Shown: positions 54,084 through 63,636 of the stretch, piece by piece
Layout: each line of letters opens with the position of its first letter
Numbering within the stretch: the stretch's first letter is position 1
Assembly (NCBI GenBank): GCA_900177435.1
Contig: FXAI01000001.1
Span: 601,663-665,662 of the forward strand
DNA length: 64,000 bases
Direction of reading: 5' to 3'
Source of the DNA: Alteromonadaceae bacterium Bs31
GTDB taxonomy: Bacteria; Pseudomonadota; Gammaproteobacteria; Pseudomonadales; Cellvibrionaceae
Notes under the pieces: generated by a model
Database searches by the model: none
Seen by the model: the letters and a program-made list of their open reading frames with translations, nothing else
Told to the model about the DNA's origin: nothing
Made by a program: the position numbers and the translations under genes

Positions 54084-54267
54084 CCGCATTACTCCCGTAG
54101 CTCTTAAATCAGCAAGGACTATTCGTGGGCTAATCGGGTATGCTAAAACTCTCGATTTTATAACTGAGATCAATAAAACATTCATGATGAACTGTTTATT
54201 TACCCGGTTAAAGCTGCAATGACTGGTTTAGGGCATCTCCTAACAATACAGTGCTTGTTCTAGCTCA

Positions 54268-55284
54268 TTAGCAGAGAACATCTTTAAAGAACTGCAGCGC
54301 TCGCCTATCTGCCCAGCTTGGGCCTGCTAAGCTCAGTAAATATGCGCAGTGCGAACCCCTTTCACTCACTTCAATCGTTAAGCGGTCTGAGCCCTCCAAG
54401 TGTTCGAAATCACTGATTGGAATGATGGGGTCGTCTTTGGCCGCCACTATGGTTGTTGGGCAGTTAATATTTCCAAGAATGTCATTTGTCAGAGTATATG
54501 AGAGAAAGTAGTCGTCCACTGATGTAAACGGCGTATACCGGGGAATAAAATACTCGTTCATTTCCCCGAGTGTTGTCATCGGCAATAGTGCTTCTCTGTA
54601 GGCGTACTCCGGGAAATATTCAAGCTTGTTGAGCAAAGACGTTTTCCATTTTTTAACAAAATAGGATTCATACCACCGCGGGCCGCGCTCAAGTGCCTGA
54701 GTGGTGTGTTTAGGGTCTATGGGGGGGCAAATGGAAAATACCGCTGCAATCTCACTGCTTAACTGTTTTGAACCTATACTGGCAACCCTGAGAGCAAAGT
54801 TACCTCCAAGTGAAAAGCCCAGTAGTGCGTATTGTTTATAAGCGTACTGTTGCTGTATTTTGTTTAGCGCAGCTATTATTTCCTGATGTCGGCTCGAGTT
54901 AAAAATTTCTTTGTTGAGTGCGTGAGAATTGCCATGATCGCGAAAATTAAGGCGAAGTACGTCAAAGCCGTTTTTCAGCAAATAATTTGATGAAGATATC
55001 ATGTAGGACGACTGCACCGAGCCCTCCCATCCGTGAAGCATTATAATCAGGTGCTTTCGTTTATTCGCATCCCTGCTGTTGAGTACGGCAGTCAGTTTTA
55101 CCCCGCAATCGCTTTCTACCAATACTGGGGTGGCATTAATCTCCAGCGAACGACTGTGTTTTTGGATTGCTTTTCGTCGTAATGCTGAACTGGAGAGGGC
55201 AACTTGTAAGTGGTTGTTAAGAAGAAAAAGTGGTGGTTTGTAGTTTTTTATATGGTTCAAGCGGCCACCTAATGAAATTCTCAA
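54268..55284 (-). CDS. Alpha/beta hydrolase of the YheT/ABHD type
   Basis: This 338-residue alpha/beta-hydrolase has oxyanion-side IMLHGWEGS, the Asp in LRLNFRDHGNS, nucleophile elbow GFSLGGN, a late acidic residue in VAAKDDPIIP, and the catalytic His in ERGSHCAYL. YheT/ABHD1-3 family members have the same HGWxGS and GxSLGGN arrangement. It is probably a cytoplasmic esterase of unknown substrate. A divergent neighbour is the M23 peptidase. The N-terminus is not a clear signal peptide. Confidence 0.85.
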   Translation of the reverse strand: MRISLGGRLNHIKNYKPPLFLLNNHLQVALSSSALRRKAIQKHSRSLEINATPVLVESDCGVKLTAVLNSRDANKRKHLIIMLHGWEGSVQSSYMISSSNYLLKNGFDVLRLNFRDHGNSHALNKEIFNSSRHQEIIAALNKIQQQYAYKQYALLGFSLGGNFALRVASIGSKQLSSEIAAVFSICPPIDPKHTTQALERGPRWYESYFVKKWKTSLLNKLEYFPEYAYREALLPMTTLGEMNEYFIPRYTPFTSVDDYFLSYTLTNDILGNINCPTTIVAAKDDPIIPISDFEHLEGSDRLTIEVSERGSHCAYLLSLAGPSWADRRALQFFKDVLC

Positions 55285-55398
55285 AGCAACGTTGACAGAA
55301 AGGTTTGTGGGGAATCATTATGCATTTTACAGTGTCGAAACACTTCTATCTATTTGTGATTGAATAGCCAACGCATCGTATTTGAAGGTTTTTATCTT

Positions 55399-56241
55399 AT
55401 GAAAATAAAAATGGGCTTAAGCTATCTACTTGCCGTTTTCTTAGGTTTGGTGCAAGTTGCCGCTCTGGCGGAGGATAGCAAGGCTATCCCACTGCTGATT
55501 GAGGGTAGCTGGATTCAGGGGGCTATGATCAAGGGTAAAACAACGAGCCATGCAAATGTGCTAGTGCTCGATAAGACGCTTAAGGCGGATGAAAACGGCC
55601 ACTTTGTTTTTGGCTTGGGCCGCGATATTAAGGGGCCTGTCAATATTACGCTTAACATTGGCGTGCAGCAGAGCACCTTCACTTTTGACGTAAAACAACG
55701 TGAATATGATGTTCAGCGTATTGAAGGGGTCGAAAAGAAGTATGTATCCCCCCCGGCGACGGTACTTGAGCGCATTCGGCAGGACAACAAGCGAATTCGC
55801 AAAGCAAGATCAATAACTAGCACTTTAAAGGAATACAACGACAAGTTTGTTGTGCCAGCTGAGGGGCCCATCACTGGTGTATATGGCAGTCAGCGTGTTT
55901 TTAACGGTGTTCCTAAACGTCCTCACTATGGTTTGGATATAGGCTCACCGGTTGGTACACCTGTTGTGGCCCCTGTGGGTGGTGTTGTTACGCTGGCGGA
56001 GAATGATATGTATTACTCCGGGGGTACCTTGATTATTGACCATGGCCACGGCATCTCCTCTACCTTTATCCACTTGAGTGAAATTCTCGTTAAAGATGGG
56101 GACACCGTAAAGCAGGGGCAAACAATTGCAGAAATTGGTGCAACAGGCCGTGTCACAGGGCCGCATCTGGATTGGAGAGTGAACTGGTACGAACAGCGCC
56201 TGGACCCTGCTTTACTGCTAAAAAAGGACGCTGCCCCTTGA
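55399..56241 (+). CDS. M23 family peptidoglycan metallopeptidase, exported
   Basis: This 280-residue protein starts at ATG 55399, with GAAGG ten bases before it; a TTG at 55360 is less likely. It has a Sec signal peptide (to AALAE), an N-terminal all-beta domain (about 30-120), a basic helical linker, then a LytM domain (about 165-275). Zinc site: HYGLDIG (the first His and Asp), then GPHLDWRVNW, where the canonical HxH appears as HLD. It should cleave peptidoglycan cross-links or activate amidases in the periplasm. It is followed closely by the Trm112-like gene. Confidence 0.88.
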   Translation: MKIKMGLSYLLAVFLGLVQVAALAEDSKAIPLLIEGSWIQGAMIKGKTTSHANVLVLDKTLKADENGHFVFGLGRDIKGPVNITLNIGVQQSTFTFDVKQREYDVQRIEGVEKKYVSPPATVLERIRQDNKRIRKARSITSTLKEYNDKFVVPAEGPITGVYGSQRVFNGVPKRPHYGLDIGSPVGTPVVAPVGGVVTLAENDMYYSGGTLIIDHGHGISSTFIHLSEILVKDGDTVKQGQTIAEIGATGRVTGPHLDWRVNWYEQRLDPALLLKKDAAP

Positions 56242-56317
56242 TTTAGCAGACAAAAGCCGTGCTGCGGTGTAATATTCACAGCCCTTCGATACCGTGCCAA
56301 AAACCTTTGGATTAAGC

Positions 56318-56515
56318 ATGATTGACCAGAAATTACTCAGCATCCTTGTATGTCCAGTCAGTAAAGCACCGCTTCAGTATGTGGAAGAGAAGCAAGAGCT
56401 GGTATGTGTAGTGAGCGCGCTGGCCTACCCAGTCCGCGACGGCATTCCCGTCATGCTGGAGACTGAAGCGCGTCAGCTAAGCCTTGAAGAAAAAGAACAA
56501 TACGCACAGCACTGA
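56318..56515 (+). CDS. Trm112 family protein (YcaR-like)
   Basis: This 65-residue protein starts at ATG 56318; a frame from ATG 56294 adds eight residues. Typical start MIDQKLLSILVCPVSKAPL and later ELVCVVSALAYPVRDGIPVM mark the UPF0434/Trm112 family, small beta-rich proteins that usually bind zinc; here one Cys remains in LVCPVS and another in VCVV. Members support methyltransferases or lipopolysaccharide/kdsB-linked steps in gammaproteobacteria. It sits 81 bp before hinT. Identification is good; function is only family-level. Confidence 0.88.
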   Translation: MIDQKLLSILVCPVSKAPLQYVEEKQELVCVVSALAYPVRDGIPVMLETEARQLSLEEKEQYAQH

Positions 56516-56596
56516 CCAGCTACAGGCGCCAATTTAAGGCCAAGCATTAAACCTATCGAGATTAGACGACTAAACAGCCCCTCAGGGAGTTGAACC

Positions 56597-56950
56597 ATGA
56601 GCGAAGATAGCCTGTTCACAAAAATTATTAATCGCGAGATACCAGCAGACATCGTGTATGAAGATGACCAGTGTATTTGTATCAAAGATATCAATCCGCA
56701 AGCACCAACCCATGTGCTGGTAATTCCCGCAAAACCCATTGCTAAGCTTGCTGATGCCAGTGATGAGGATAAAGCTTTGCTGGGGCACCTGATGTTGAAA
56801 GTCGGCGAAATTGCTCGCACATTAGGCGTGGAGGATGCCTTCCGTGTTGTGGTTAATAATGGTGCTGGCGCCGGGCAACAGGTTTTCCACCTGCATTTGC
56901 ACATTTTAGCCAATAAATCCTTCGATGAAGGTTCCTTGGGTATGCGTTAA
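56597..56950 (+). CDS. hinT: Histidine triad nucleotide-binding protein HinT
   Basis: This 117-residue protein is a HIT-family purine nucleoside phosphoramidase. The histidine triad HLHLHIL lies near residue 99; upstream are FTKIINREIPADIVYEDD and THVLVIPAKPI. It hydrolyses adenosine phosphoramidates and lysyl-AMP-type adducts in the cytoplasm. It starts at ATG 56597 and is 60 bp upstream of alaS. Confidence 0.96.
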   Translation: MSEDSLFTKIINREIPADIVYEDDQCICIKDINPQAPTHVLVIPAKPIAKLADASDEDKALLGHLMLKVGEIARTLGVEDAFRVVVNNGAGAGQQVFHLHLHILANKSFDEGSLGMR

Positions 56951-57010
56951 GGGGCTTTACACCCGCTCAGTTTGCGCACACTAGAAAGATTACTTTAAGC
57001 AGAAGATTGT

Positions 57011-59605
57011 ATGAAAAGCTCAGAAATACGCGATGCCTTTTTAACTTACTTTAACAGTAAGGAGCATCAAATCGTGGCAAGCAGTTCACTGGTGCCGGGC
57101 AATGACCCTACATTGTTATTCACTAACGCCGGCATGGTGCAGTTTAAAGACGTTTTTTTGGGGCAGGAATCTCGGCCCTATAGCCGCGCCACCAGCTCTC
57201 AACGCTGCGTGCGGGCAGGGGGTAAGCACAACGATCTGGAAAATGTTGGCTATACCGCTCGCCACCATACCTTTTTTGAAATGTTGGGCAATTTCAGTTT
57301 TGGCGATTATTTCAAGCGAGATGCGATTAAGTTCGGCTGGCAATTTCTCACAGAGGTAATGGGCATTGCGCCGGAGCGTTTGTGGGTAACCGTTCACTTA
57401 TCGGATGATGAAGCAGCTGATATCTGGTTAAAAGAGGTGGGGGTGGATCCCAGCCGGTTCTCTCGTTTAGACGAAGCTAATTTCTGGCAGATGGGTGATA
57501 CAGGCCCCTGTGGTCCATGTTCAGAAATATTCTATGACCATGGCGAAGGTGTGCCGGGCGGCCCCCCTGGCAGCGAAAATGATGATTTGGACCGTTATAT
57601 AGAAATCTGGAACCTGGTGTTCATGCAGTATGAGCGACAAGCTGATGGATCTCTTGTGCCTTTGCCAAAACCCTCCGTCGATACAGGTATGGGCCTGGAG
57701 CGCATTGCCGCTGTAATGCAGAACGTGCACAGCAACTACGAAATCGACTTATTCCAGGCGCTGCTCGCCGCAGCCGCAAAAGCCTGCAAGAGCAAGGACC
57801 TGGAACACAAATCACTGCGTGTTATTGCCGATCATATTCGCTCCTGTGCGTTTTTGGTCTGTGATGGCGTGCTTCCCTCAAACGAAGGCCGAGGGTACGT
57901 GTTGCGTCGCATAATGCGCAGAGCAATTCGCCATGGACACAAATTGGGTCAGACTGAGCCGTTTTTCCATACCTTGGTAAGCGCTCTGGTGGAGCAAATG
58001 GGCGATGCCTATCCTGAGCTGACAAAACAACAAGGGCAAATTGAAAAGGTGTTACTGGCTGAGGAGCAGCAATTTGCTAAAACCCTTGATAAAGGAATGG
58101 GCGTACTGGAAGAGCAATTGAGATCGCTCAAGGGCGAAGTCATTAGTGGTGAAACTGTGTTCACACTCTATGACACCTACGGGTTTCCGGTAGACCTTAC
58201 CAATGACATTGCGCGCGAGCGCAAGTTAAGCCTGGATATGGCTGGCTATGAGCGACTGATGGAAGAACAAAAGCAGCGTGCTCGTGCATCTGGCTCATTC
58301 AAAATTGACTACACCGATAGCCTGGAGCTAGCGGGCAAAACCGAATTTACGGGTTACCAGCACTTACACGCCAAAGCTGAGGTTACCGCACTTTTAAAAG
58401 ATGGCAAGCAAGTCTCTCAGCTGAACGAGGGGGATGAAGGTGTCATCGTGCTCGCGCAAACACCCTTTTATGGAGAGTCTGGCGGGCAGGTTGGCGACTG
58501 TGGCTACATTGCCACGGTAGCAGGTAAATTCGAGGTGAGAGATTGCCAAAAGAGTGGCAACAATCACTTACATCTGGGGGTAATGCTCAGTGGCGGCATT
58601 GCAATGGCCAATGAGGTGGAAGCTACAGTGGATTCGGCGGTGAGAAGCCGTACCCAGCTCAACCACTCTGCTACCCACCTCTTGCATGCAGCTCTAAGGA
58701 AGGTACTTGGCGAGCACGTTACCCAGAAAGGCTCCTTGGTGGACTCTCAGCGCTTACGTTTTGATTTCGCTCATTTTGAACCAGTCAAAGCTGACGAGCT
58801 GGCGGCAATAGAGTCGCTGGTAAACGCTCAGATTCGTGCTAATACAGCGGTTCAAACAGAGGTCTGCGATATGGAAGCCGCGAAGTCCAAAGGTGCAATG
58901 ATGCTCTTTGGCGAAAAATACGGTGACCAGGTTAGAGTACTTTCCATGGGGGATGGCTTCTCTGTAGAGCTTTGTGGTGGTACCCACGTTAAACGAACCG
59001 GGGACATTGGTGTAATTAAAGTAACATCAGAAAGCGGTATTGCCGCCGGTGTGAGGCGTATCGAGGCAGTCACTGGTGAGGGCGCGCTCGACCTGCTTGC
59101 TCAACAGACAAAAAAACTCGAACTGGCAGCGGCGCTGTTAAAAGCCTCACCGGAAACGTTGGTGGAAAAGCTGGAAATTCTGCTGCAGCACAATAAAGGC
59201 ATGGAAAAGGAGTTGGCCGGGCTTAAGAGTAAGCTCGCAGCAGCCTCTGTTGATGAGTGGCTGAGCGAGGCGGTGGACGTTAAAGGCATTAAAGTACTGG
59301 TGAAAACCCTGCATGGCGTTGATGCTAAATCCCTTCGTGACACCATCGACCTGTTAAAGAATAAGCTTGGAAGCTCAGCGGTCATTCTGGCAGCCGTGAA
59401 CGAGGGCAAAATTGCTTTGGCCGCAGGGGTTTCCAAAGATGCTACATCTCGCGTGAAGGCCGGAGATCTTGTGAAGCAAGTCGCCAGTAAAATTGGCGGG
59501 AAGGGAGGTGGCCGGCCCGATATGGCTCAAGGTGGAGGAAGCGACCTCGCGGCGTTGCCTTCGGCGATGGAGCAAGTGCTCGGCTGGGTTGAGCAGAGTT
59601 TCTGA
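57011..59605 (+). CDS. alaS: Alanyl-tRNA synthetase
   Basis: This 864-residue enzyme attaches alanine to tRNA-Ala. N-terminal aminoacylation domain (about 1-250; [31 protein letters not shown]), editing domain (about 550-700; [14 protein letters not shown] with zinc His, then [10 protein letters not shown]), and C-terminal Gly-rich dimerisation domain ([15 protein letters not shown]). The length is typical for gammaproteobacteria. Start ATG 57011. Part of the conserved alaS-lysC-csrA-tRNA-Ser order. Confidence 0.98.
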   Translation: MKSSEIRDAFLTYFNSKEHQIVASSSLVPGNDPTLLFTNAGMVQFKDVFLGQESRPYSRATSSQRCVRAGGKHNDLENVGYTARHHTFFEMLGNFSFGDYFKRDAIKFGWQFLTEVMGIAPERLWVTVHLSDDEAADIWLKEVGVDPSRFSRLDEANFWQMGDTGPCGPCSEIFYDHGEGVPGGPPGSENDDLDRYIEIWNLVFMQYERQADGSLVPLPKPSVDTGMGLERIAAVMQNVHSNYEIDLFQALLAAAAKACKSKDLEHKSLRVIADHIRSCAFLVCDGVLPSNEGRGYVLRRIMRRAIRHGHKLGQTEPFFHTLVSALVEQMGDAYPELTKQQGQIEKVLLAEEQQFAKTLDKGMGVLEEQLRSLKGEVISGETVFTLYDTYGFPVDLTNDIARERKLSLDMAGYERLMEEQKQRARASGSFKIDYTDSLELAGKTEFTGYQHLHAKAEVTALLKDGKQVSQLNEGDEGVIVLAQTPFYGESGGQVGDCGYIATVAGKFEVRDCQKSGNNHLHLGVMLSGGIAMANEVEATVDSAVRSRTQLNHSATHLLHAALRKVLGEHVTQKGSLVDSQRLRFDFAHFEPVKADELAAIESLVNAQIRANTAVQTEVCDMEAAKSKGAMMLFGEKYGDQVRVLSMGDGFSVELCGGTHVKRTGDIGVIKVTSESGIAAGVRRIEAVTGEGALDLLAQQTKKLELAAALLKASPETLVEKLEILLQHNKGMEKELAGLKSKLAAASVDEWLSEAVDVKGIKVLVKTLHGVDAKSLRDTIDLLKNKLGSSAVILAAVNEGKIALAAGVSKDATSRVKAGDLVKQVASKIGGKGGGRPDMAQGGGSDLAALPSAMEQVLGWVEQSF

Positions 59606-59723
59606 GCAAGTACAAAAAAGCCTACTTAAATCAAACACTTCCTGTTAACAAACGGTGAAAATTAGTGTTTAATTGCGCCCATTTCTGGGCACAGGCCCTT
59701 TTTAAAGCGAGTTGGCGAAATAC

Positions 59724-60944
59724 ATGAGTGTATTTGTTCAAAAATACGGCGGCACTTCTGTCGGTACCACAGAAAAAATTAAAGCCGTCGCCGATAAAGT
59801 AGCGGGCTTCCGAGATGCAGGCCATGACATGGTTGTGGTAGTTTCCGCCATGAGCGGTGAAACCAATCGGTTGATCTCTTTAGCAAGCGACATGCAGCAA
59901 GATCCAGATCCACGAGAGATGGATGTTTTAGTCTCCACCGGTGAACAGGTTACCATCGCTCTGTTGTGTATGGCCTTGAAGGCTAAGGGCTATGATGCAC
60001 GCTCATACACGGGTACTCAGGTGAGGATTCTTACCGATGACGCCCATACAAAAGCGCGCATTCAGGATATAGACGTAGCCAATATGCGAGCAGATCTGGA
60101 TGCAGGTCGGGTAGTGGTGGTTGCGGGGTTCCAGGGGGTAGATGAAGACGGCAACATAACTACTCTGGGCAGAGGTGGATCAGATACCACTGGTGTAGCT
60201 CTTGCAGCCGCTTTAAAAGCTGATGAATGTCAGATCTACACCGACGTCGATGGCGTATATACCACAGACCCACGTGTTGTTGATGGTGCACGTCGCCTTA
60301 ATCAGATTACTTTCGAGGAAATGCTGGAAATGGCAAGCCTCGGATCAAAAGTACTGCAAATCCGAGCGGTGGAGTTTGCAGGTAAATACAACGTACCTCT
60401 CAGGGTTTTGTCCACATTCACAGACGGCCCCGGTACATTAATTACACTCGACGAAGGACAAGATTCAATGGAACAACCCGTTGTATCAGGCATAGCTTTC
60501 AACCGTGATGAAGCAAAAATTTCAATACTCGGTGTTCCCGATATGCCCGGTGTTGCCTCAAAAGTATTGGCCCCTATTGGTGATGCAAACGTAGAAATAG
60601 ACGTTATTGTGCAGAACATCGCAGCTGATAACACTAACGACCTGACCTTTACCGTGCATAGAAATGATATGGGTAAAGCCCAGGCTGTGTTGCAGGAAGT
60701 GGCCAAAGACCTTGGTGCGCGTGAAATTGTGGCCGACGACAAAATCGCCAAAGTTTCTATTGTGGGGGTAGGAATGCGCTCACACGCTGGTGTAGCATCA
60801 ACCATGTTCAAGGCTTTGGCGGCAGAGAACATTAACATCAGAATGATCACTACCTCTGAGATTAAAATCTCTGTGATCATTGATGAAAAATACCTTGAGC
60901 TGGCTGTAAGGGCCCTGCATTCGGCCTTTGGTCTTGAGAAGTAA
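59724..60944 (+). CDS. lysC: Aspartokinase, lysine/threonine pathway
   Basis: This protein of about 406 residues is the monofunctional aspartate kinase that makes 4-phospho-aspartate for lysine, threonine and methionine. Marks are FVQKYGGTSVG at the N-terminus, VVSAMSGETNRL, GRGGSDTTGVALA, and two C-terminal ACT domains (VPDMPGVASKV, VGVGMRSHAGVASTMF). The frame is open from TTG 59712, but ATG 59724 gives the usual N-terminus. Inhibition by lysine or threonine is expected from the ACT domains. It lies between alaS and csrA. Confidence 0.96.
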   Translation: MSVFVQKYGGTSVGTTEKIKAVADKVAGFRDAGHDMVVVVSAMSGETNRLISLASDMQQDPDPREMDVLVSTGEQVTIALLCMALKAKGYDARSYTGTQVRILTDDAHTKARIQDIDVANMRADLDAGRVVVVAGFQGVDEDGNITTLGRGGSDTTGVALAAALKADECQIYTDVDGVYTTDPRVVDGARRLNQITFEEMLEMASLGSKVLQIRAVEFAGKYNVPLRVLSTFTDGPGTLITLDEGQDSMEQPVVSGIAFNRDEAKISILGVPDMPGVASKVLAPIGDANVEIDVIVQNIAADNTNDLTFTVHRNDMGKAQAVLQEVAKDLGAREIVADDKIAKVSIVGVGMRSHAGVASTMFKALAAENINIRMITTSEIKISVIIDEKYLELAVRALHSAFGLEK

Positions 60945-61211
60945 GTTTTAGTAAGTGTTTTAATCAGTAAAGTTACAGGCGCTAGCCTAGTTGAAAAGGG
61001 TGACAACGCTGTCATCTAGTGTGACAATAGATCGTTTAAATGGCTAATTTAAAAAAGTTGGCTGGTTTAAATCTGCCGTCCGTGCTAAAACTGTGTTGAG
61101 TATTAGCGAAAACAAAAACAACAAGGCCGGTTAAGATAAGCAACAGCGGAAGCTAACGCTACAATAAAACCGCTGGTACAGAGCAGGATGAATCTAAGGA
61201 GATAAAGCACG

Positions 61212-61406
61212 ATGTTAATATTAACCCGCCGCATAGGTGAGACTTTAATGGTTGGCGATGACGTTACAGTGACAGTGCTGGGCGTGAAGGGCAACCAAGT
61301 TCGTATCGGCGTAAATGCACCGAAAGAAATAGCGGTTCACCGCGAAGAAATTTATCAGCGTATACAAAGAGAAAAACAAGAAAAGGCTGAACCCGGAAAC
61401 AGTTAG
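61212..61406 (+). CDS. csrA: Carbon storage regulator CsrA
   Basis: This 64-residue CsrA has [18 protein letters not shown] and [16 protein letters not shown], the RNA-binding regions. It binds GGA-containing 5' leaders and represses or activates translation globally. AAGGAGATAAA ahead of the ATG is its own ribosome-binding site and could also bind CsrA. A 267-bp gap separates it from lysC and probably holds its promoter. A strong terminator follows. Confidence 0.97.
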   Translation: MLILTRRIGETLMVGDDVTVTVLGVKGNQVRIGVNAPKEIAVHREEIYQRIQREKQEKAEPGNS

Positions 61407-61441
61407 GCACTAGTCAGGCAGCACGCCTGGTGAATATGATG

Positions 61442-61479
61442 AAAACCAAAGCAGGATAACTTGCTTTGGTTTTTTTATT
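61442..61479 (+). terminator. Terminator after csrA
   Basis: AAAACCAAAGCA (61442-61453) pairs with TGCTTTGGTTTT (61462-61473) over eight bases and continues into a T-rich run. It lies 35 bp after the csrA stop. Confidence 0.92.
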
Positions 61480-61589
61480 TTCTAAAAAGTTGCACTTAAC
61501 TATTTGATTTTTCTCGCCATGTTGCTATTATCGCGGCCCACGAAATATACGGCTTAGCAACAATGCTTATGCCGCATACAAACCGATTC

Positions 61590-61679
61590 GGAGAGGTGGC
61601 CGAGTGGCCGAAGGCGCTCCCCTGCTAAGGGAGTATACCTTGATCGGTATCGAGGGTTCGAATCCCTCCCTCTCCGCCA
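61590..61679 (+). tRNA. tRNA-Ser (anticodon GCU)
   Basis: This 90-nt gene starts GGAGAGG, which pairs with CCTCTCC at the 3' end, followed by discriminator G and an encoded CCA. The anticodon loop CTGCTAA gives GCT, closed by CTCCC/GGGAG. A long variable arm (TATACCTTGATCGGTAT) and the T-loop GGTTCGAATCC confirm class II tRNA-Ser. It reads AGC/AGU codons. It is the last gene of the alaS-lysC-csrA block. Confidence 0.97.
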
Positions 61680-61732
61680 TACACAAAAAAGCCCAGCCTA
61701 AGCGCTGGGCTTTTTTGTGTATGGCGGAGAGG
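61665..61732. repeat. 31-bp-arm palindrome joining the tRNA-Ser 3' end to a terminator hairpin
   Basis: From TCCCTCTCCGCCA in the tRNA 3' end through ACACAAAAAAGCCCAGC the sequence is followed, after a six-base loop (CTAAGC), by its exact reverse complement, ending GGCGGAGAGGGA. The inner part with GCCCAGC/GCTGGGC and TTTTTT acts as the tRNA terminator. The outer part is an inverted copy of the tRNA acceptor end, as left by an integration or transposition event. Confidence 0.85.
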
Positions 61733-62078
61733 GATGATGTGGTTCGAAGCCTTCGTTCGACAAAATTGTTTGGAACAATTTTGGGCGTCGGCTCTGCCGA
61801 CGGGCGAAGCCCGAGCGCCATGGAGGGCGCGAGTCCATCCCAAACCTGCTTTCACTCCTTTCCCGGCTAAGTAAGCCCAGCCTAAGCGCTGGGCTTTTTT
61901 GTGTATGGCGAAGAGGGATGATGTGGTTCGAAGCCTTCGTTCGACAAAATTGTTTGGAACAATTTTGGGCGTCGGCTCTGCCGACGGGCGAAGCCCGAGC
62001 GCCATGGAGGGCGCGAGTCCATCCCAAACCCGCTTTCACTCCTTTCCCGGCTAAGTAAGCCCAGCCTAAGCGCTGGGC
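61691..62078. repeat. 184-bp tandem duplication downstream of tRNA-Ser
   Basis: The unit starting GCCCAGCCTAAGCGCTGGGC at 61691 recurs at 61875 and, only as its first 20 bases, at 62059. The period is 184 bp and the two full copies differ at two positions (GGCGGAG/GGCGAAG and ACCTGC/ACCCGC), which implies recent duplication or gene conversion. Each unit is a chain of hairpins: GCCCAGC/GCTGGGC, CAAAATTGTT/AACAATTTTG, CGTCGGC/GCCGACG and GCGCC/GGCGC. No coding function is supported; antisense frames here are artefacts. Confidence 0.9.
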
Positions 62079-62355
62079 ATACCAGGCTATAGCAATTGAG
62101 AGAGAGGCAGAACGGAACTGCGGCGGTTCAAGAAAGAGCGCAGTATTGGGTGTGGGGGAGTCAGTCCAGGGCTTTGTTGCGCTGCACCGCCTCCACCTCA
62201 GCGGTGTCGAAAAGTGGGTATTTGGGCTTGGTTATCTTACTTATGTGGTGGTCCGCTGGGGAGGCTGTTTACTCACTCAGGTTTAATCTAGAGGCTTGCT
62301 TGGGGCCGGTGACTGCTTTGGCTTATCCTGCTTGCGATTTCCCCTTGGCCAACCA
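62079..62355. other. Gap between tRNA-linked repeats and jetD
   Basis: About 280 bp without a supported gene. A long plus-strand frame (62096-62545) overlaps the jetD coding strand and shows no protein features. Confidence 0.5.
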
Positions 62356-63516
62356 TCAGATTCCCAACTCCCCAGCCAGCACAGCCTCTTGGTCCACAAA
62401 CAGGCCATGTTCTCTAATCGCCGGTAATAACTGCGTATCTGCCAGTTCACAGCCGGTTAGCTCTGGGTCTTTCTGCCGTTCCTTACCGCTGCTCTCGTGC
62501 TCGTGGCCCAGGCCTTGTTCAAGTCGTTCGAGCAGGGGTGTGTAACCTGTCCTCCAGGCGTCAACTTCAGGAAAGACCTGTTTCAGGGCTTTGAGTATGC
62601 CCATACCTGCAAAGTCCAAGTCTCCCCAAAAACGCACCTTTATCGATGGGTCGGCACTGGAGCCAAACCACCAATCCTCAAAAATGGCTTGTTGCCTTGT
62701 GCCGGGTAACTCACCTGTATAGCTAAAGCTTACTTGACCTCGCTGCCTCACCCGAGCGGCTGTGCCGCGAAATCCGGCACAGTAAACGAGTGTTGTGTTA
62801 TCCAAAGCCAGATCAGTAAGGCCCAGAAAGCTATCCTGGTTTTCAACAAAAATAACCCTGTCAATCTGGCTGCTCATTTTAACCGTCATCATCACCGGAC
62901 GGGGGAGAAGGTTATGGCATGCCGATGGGTAGAGGGCGCGCACCAGTTCTTCTCGGTGGTCTAGAAACTTGGAGTCGCCCCAGAAGCAGCGGGCGGAAAG
63001 TGCACGCAGGGTGATGGGTTTTTGCAGTTCGCCGCCTATACGGGCGAATGCACGCAGGGTTTGTTCTGCCCCCTGATCCGGCAGACGAATCATTTGCTCC
63101 GATAGCGCTTGGCCATGGTCCTCAAAGCGGTCTTTCAGCTTGTGCAGTGTGTCTTGCCATACCAGCGCATAGGGATCCAGAGCGGGGCGGTTTAGCCAGT
63201 CCCGCACCAGCTCTTCTTTTTCGTCGTTAAATACCAGCTGAGCATTATCATAAGGTTCCTGGTAGGGCTTGTTGCGAGCGTAGCGTATGGAGACGATGTG
63301 ATATTCATTGTTAAGGGACTTCACCAGCGACCAAAGGTACTTGTTCTCGCCGGAATCAAAGTCGAACAGTTCAGGCAGGGTTTTACTATTTACCCGCATG
63401 GTGAGGCGGTGGCCTTTTTCCAGCTTGTGGAGAAAGGTGTCCAGCAAGCCCGCCACCATAGGTTCTTCATCCACCCATCTTGGGCGGGTGCGAAAAATGT
63501 TTTCTTGTATATTCAT
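62356..63516 (-). CDS. jetD: Wadjet anti-plasmid nuclease subunit JetD
   Basis: This 386-residue protein combines an N-terminal DUF3322 region (about 1-190; RWVDEEPMVAGLLDTF, LNRPALDPYALVWQDT) with a C-terminal DUF2220 Toprim-like nuclease domain (about 210-380; VIFVENQDSFL with catalytic-type Glu, VYCAGFRG, then FWGDLDFAGMGIL with the Asp pair). JetD is the topoisomerase-VI-like nuclease of the Wadjet system that cuts closed circular DNA after the SMC complex JetABC extrudes it. The jetC gene lies 120 bp upstream. The frame is intact, so the system may be active. Confidence 0.92.
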   Translation of the reverse strand: MNIQENIFRTRPRWVDEEPMVAGLLDTFLHKLEKGHRLTMRVNSKTLPELFDFDSGENKYLWSLVKSLNNEYHIVSIRYARNKPYQEPYDNAQLVFNDEKEELVRDWLNRPALDPYALVWQDTLHKLKDRFEDHGQALSEQMIRLPDQGAEQTLRAFARIGGELQKPITLRALSARCFWGDSKFLDHREELVRALYPSACHNLLPRPVMMTVKMSSQIDRVIFVENQDSFLGLTDLALDNTTLVYCAGFRGTAARVRQRGQVSFSYTGELPGTRQQAIFEDWWFGSSADPSIKVRFWGDLDFAGMGILKALKQVFPEVDAWRTGYTPLLERLEQGLGHEHESSGKERQKDPELTGCELADTQLLPAIREHGLFVDQEAVLAGELGI

Positions 63517-63636
63517 ATATCAAACCCCTCTTGCAGGGGCGTTTCATTAAAAGAAGAGTACTGCAGAAGCCAGCAACGCTGGCGTTGCTGCAACTCCCCG
63601 TCGGCCAAAGCTTATTTGCGTCTGTGTTTCGATTAT

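Noticed and set aside
61567-62039. Minus-strand frames with MAEREGFEPS- and GGEGGIRTLDT-like starts
   Set aside because: These are translations of the antisense strand of tRNA-Ser and its repeated downstream palindrome; such frames are frequent misannotations and have no ribosome-binding site.
62096-62545. Plus-strand frame of 149 codons near jetD
   Set aside because: It overlaps the jetD coding strand and has no protein signature.
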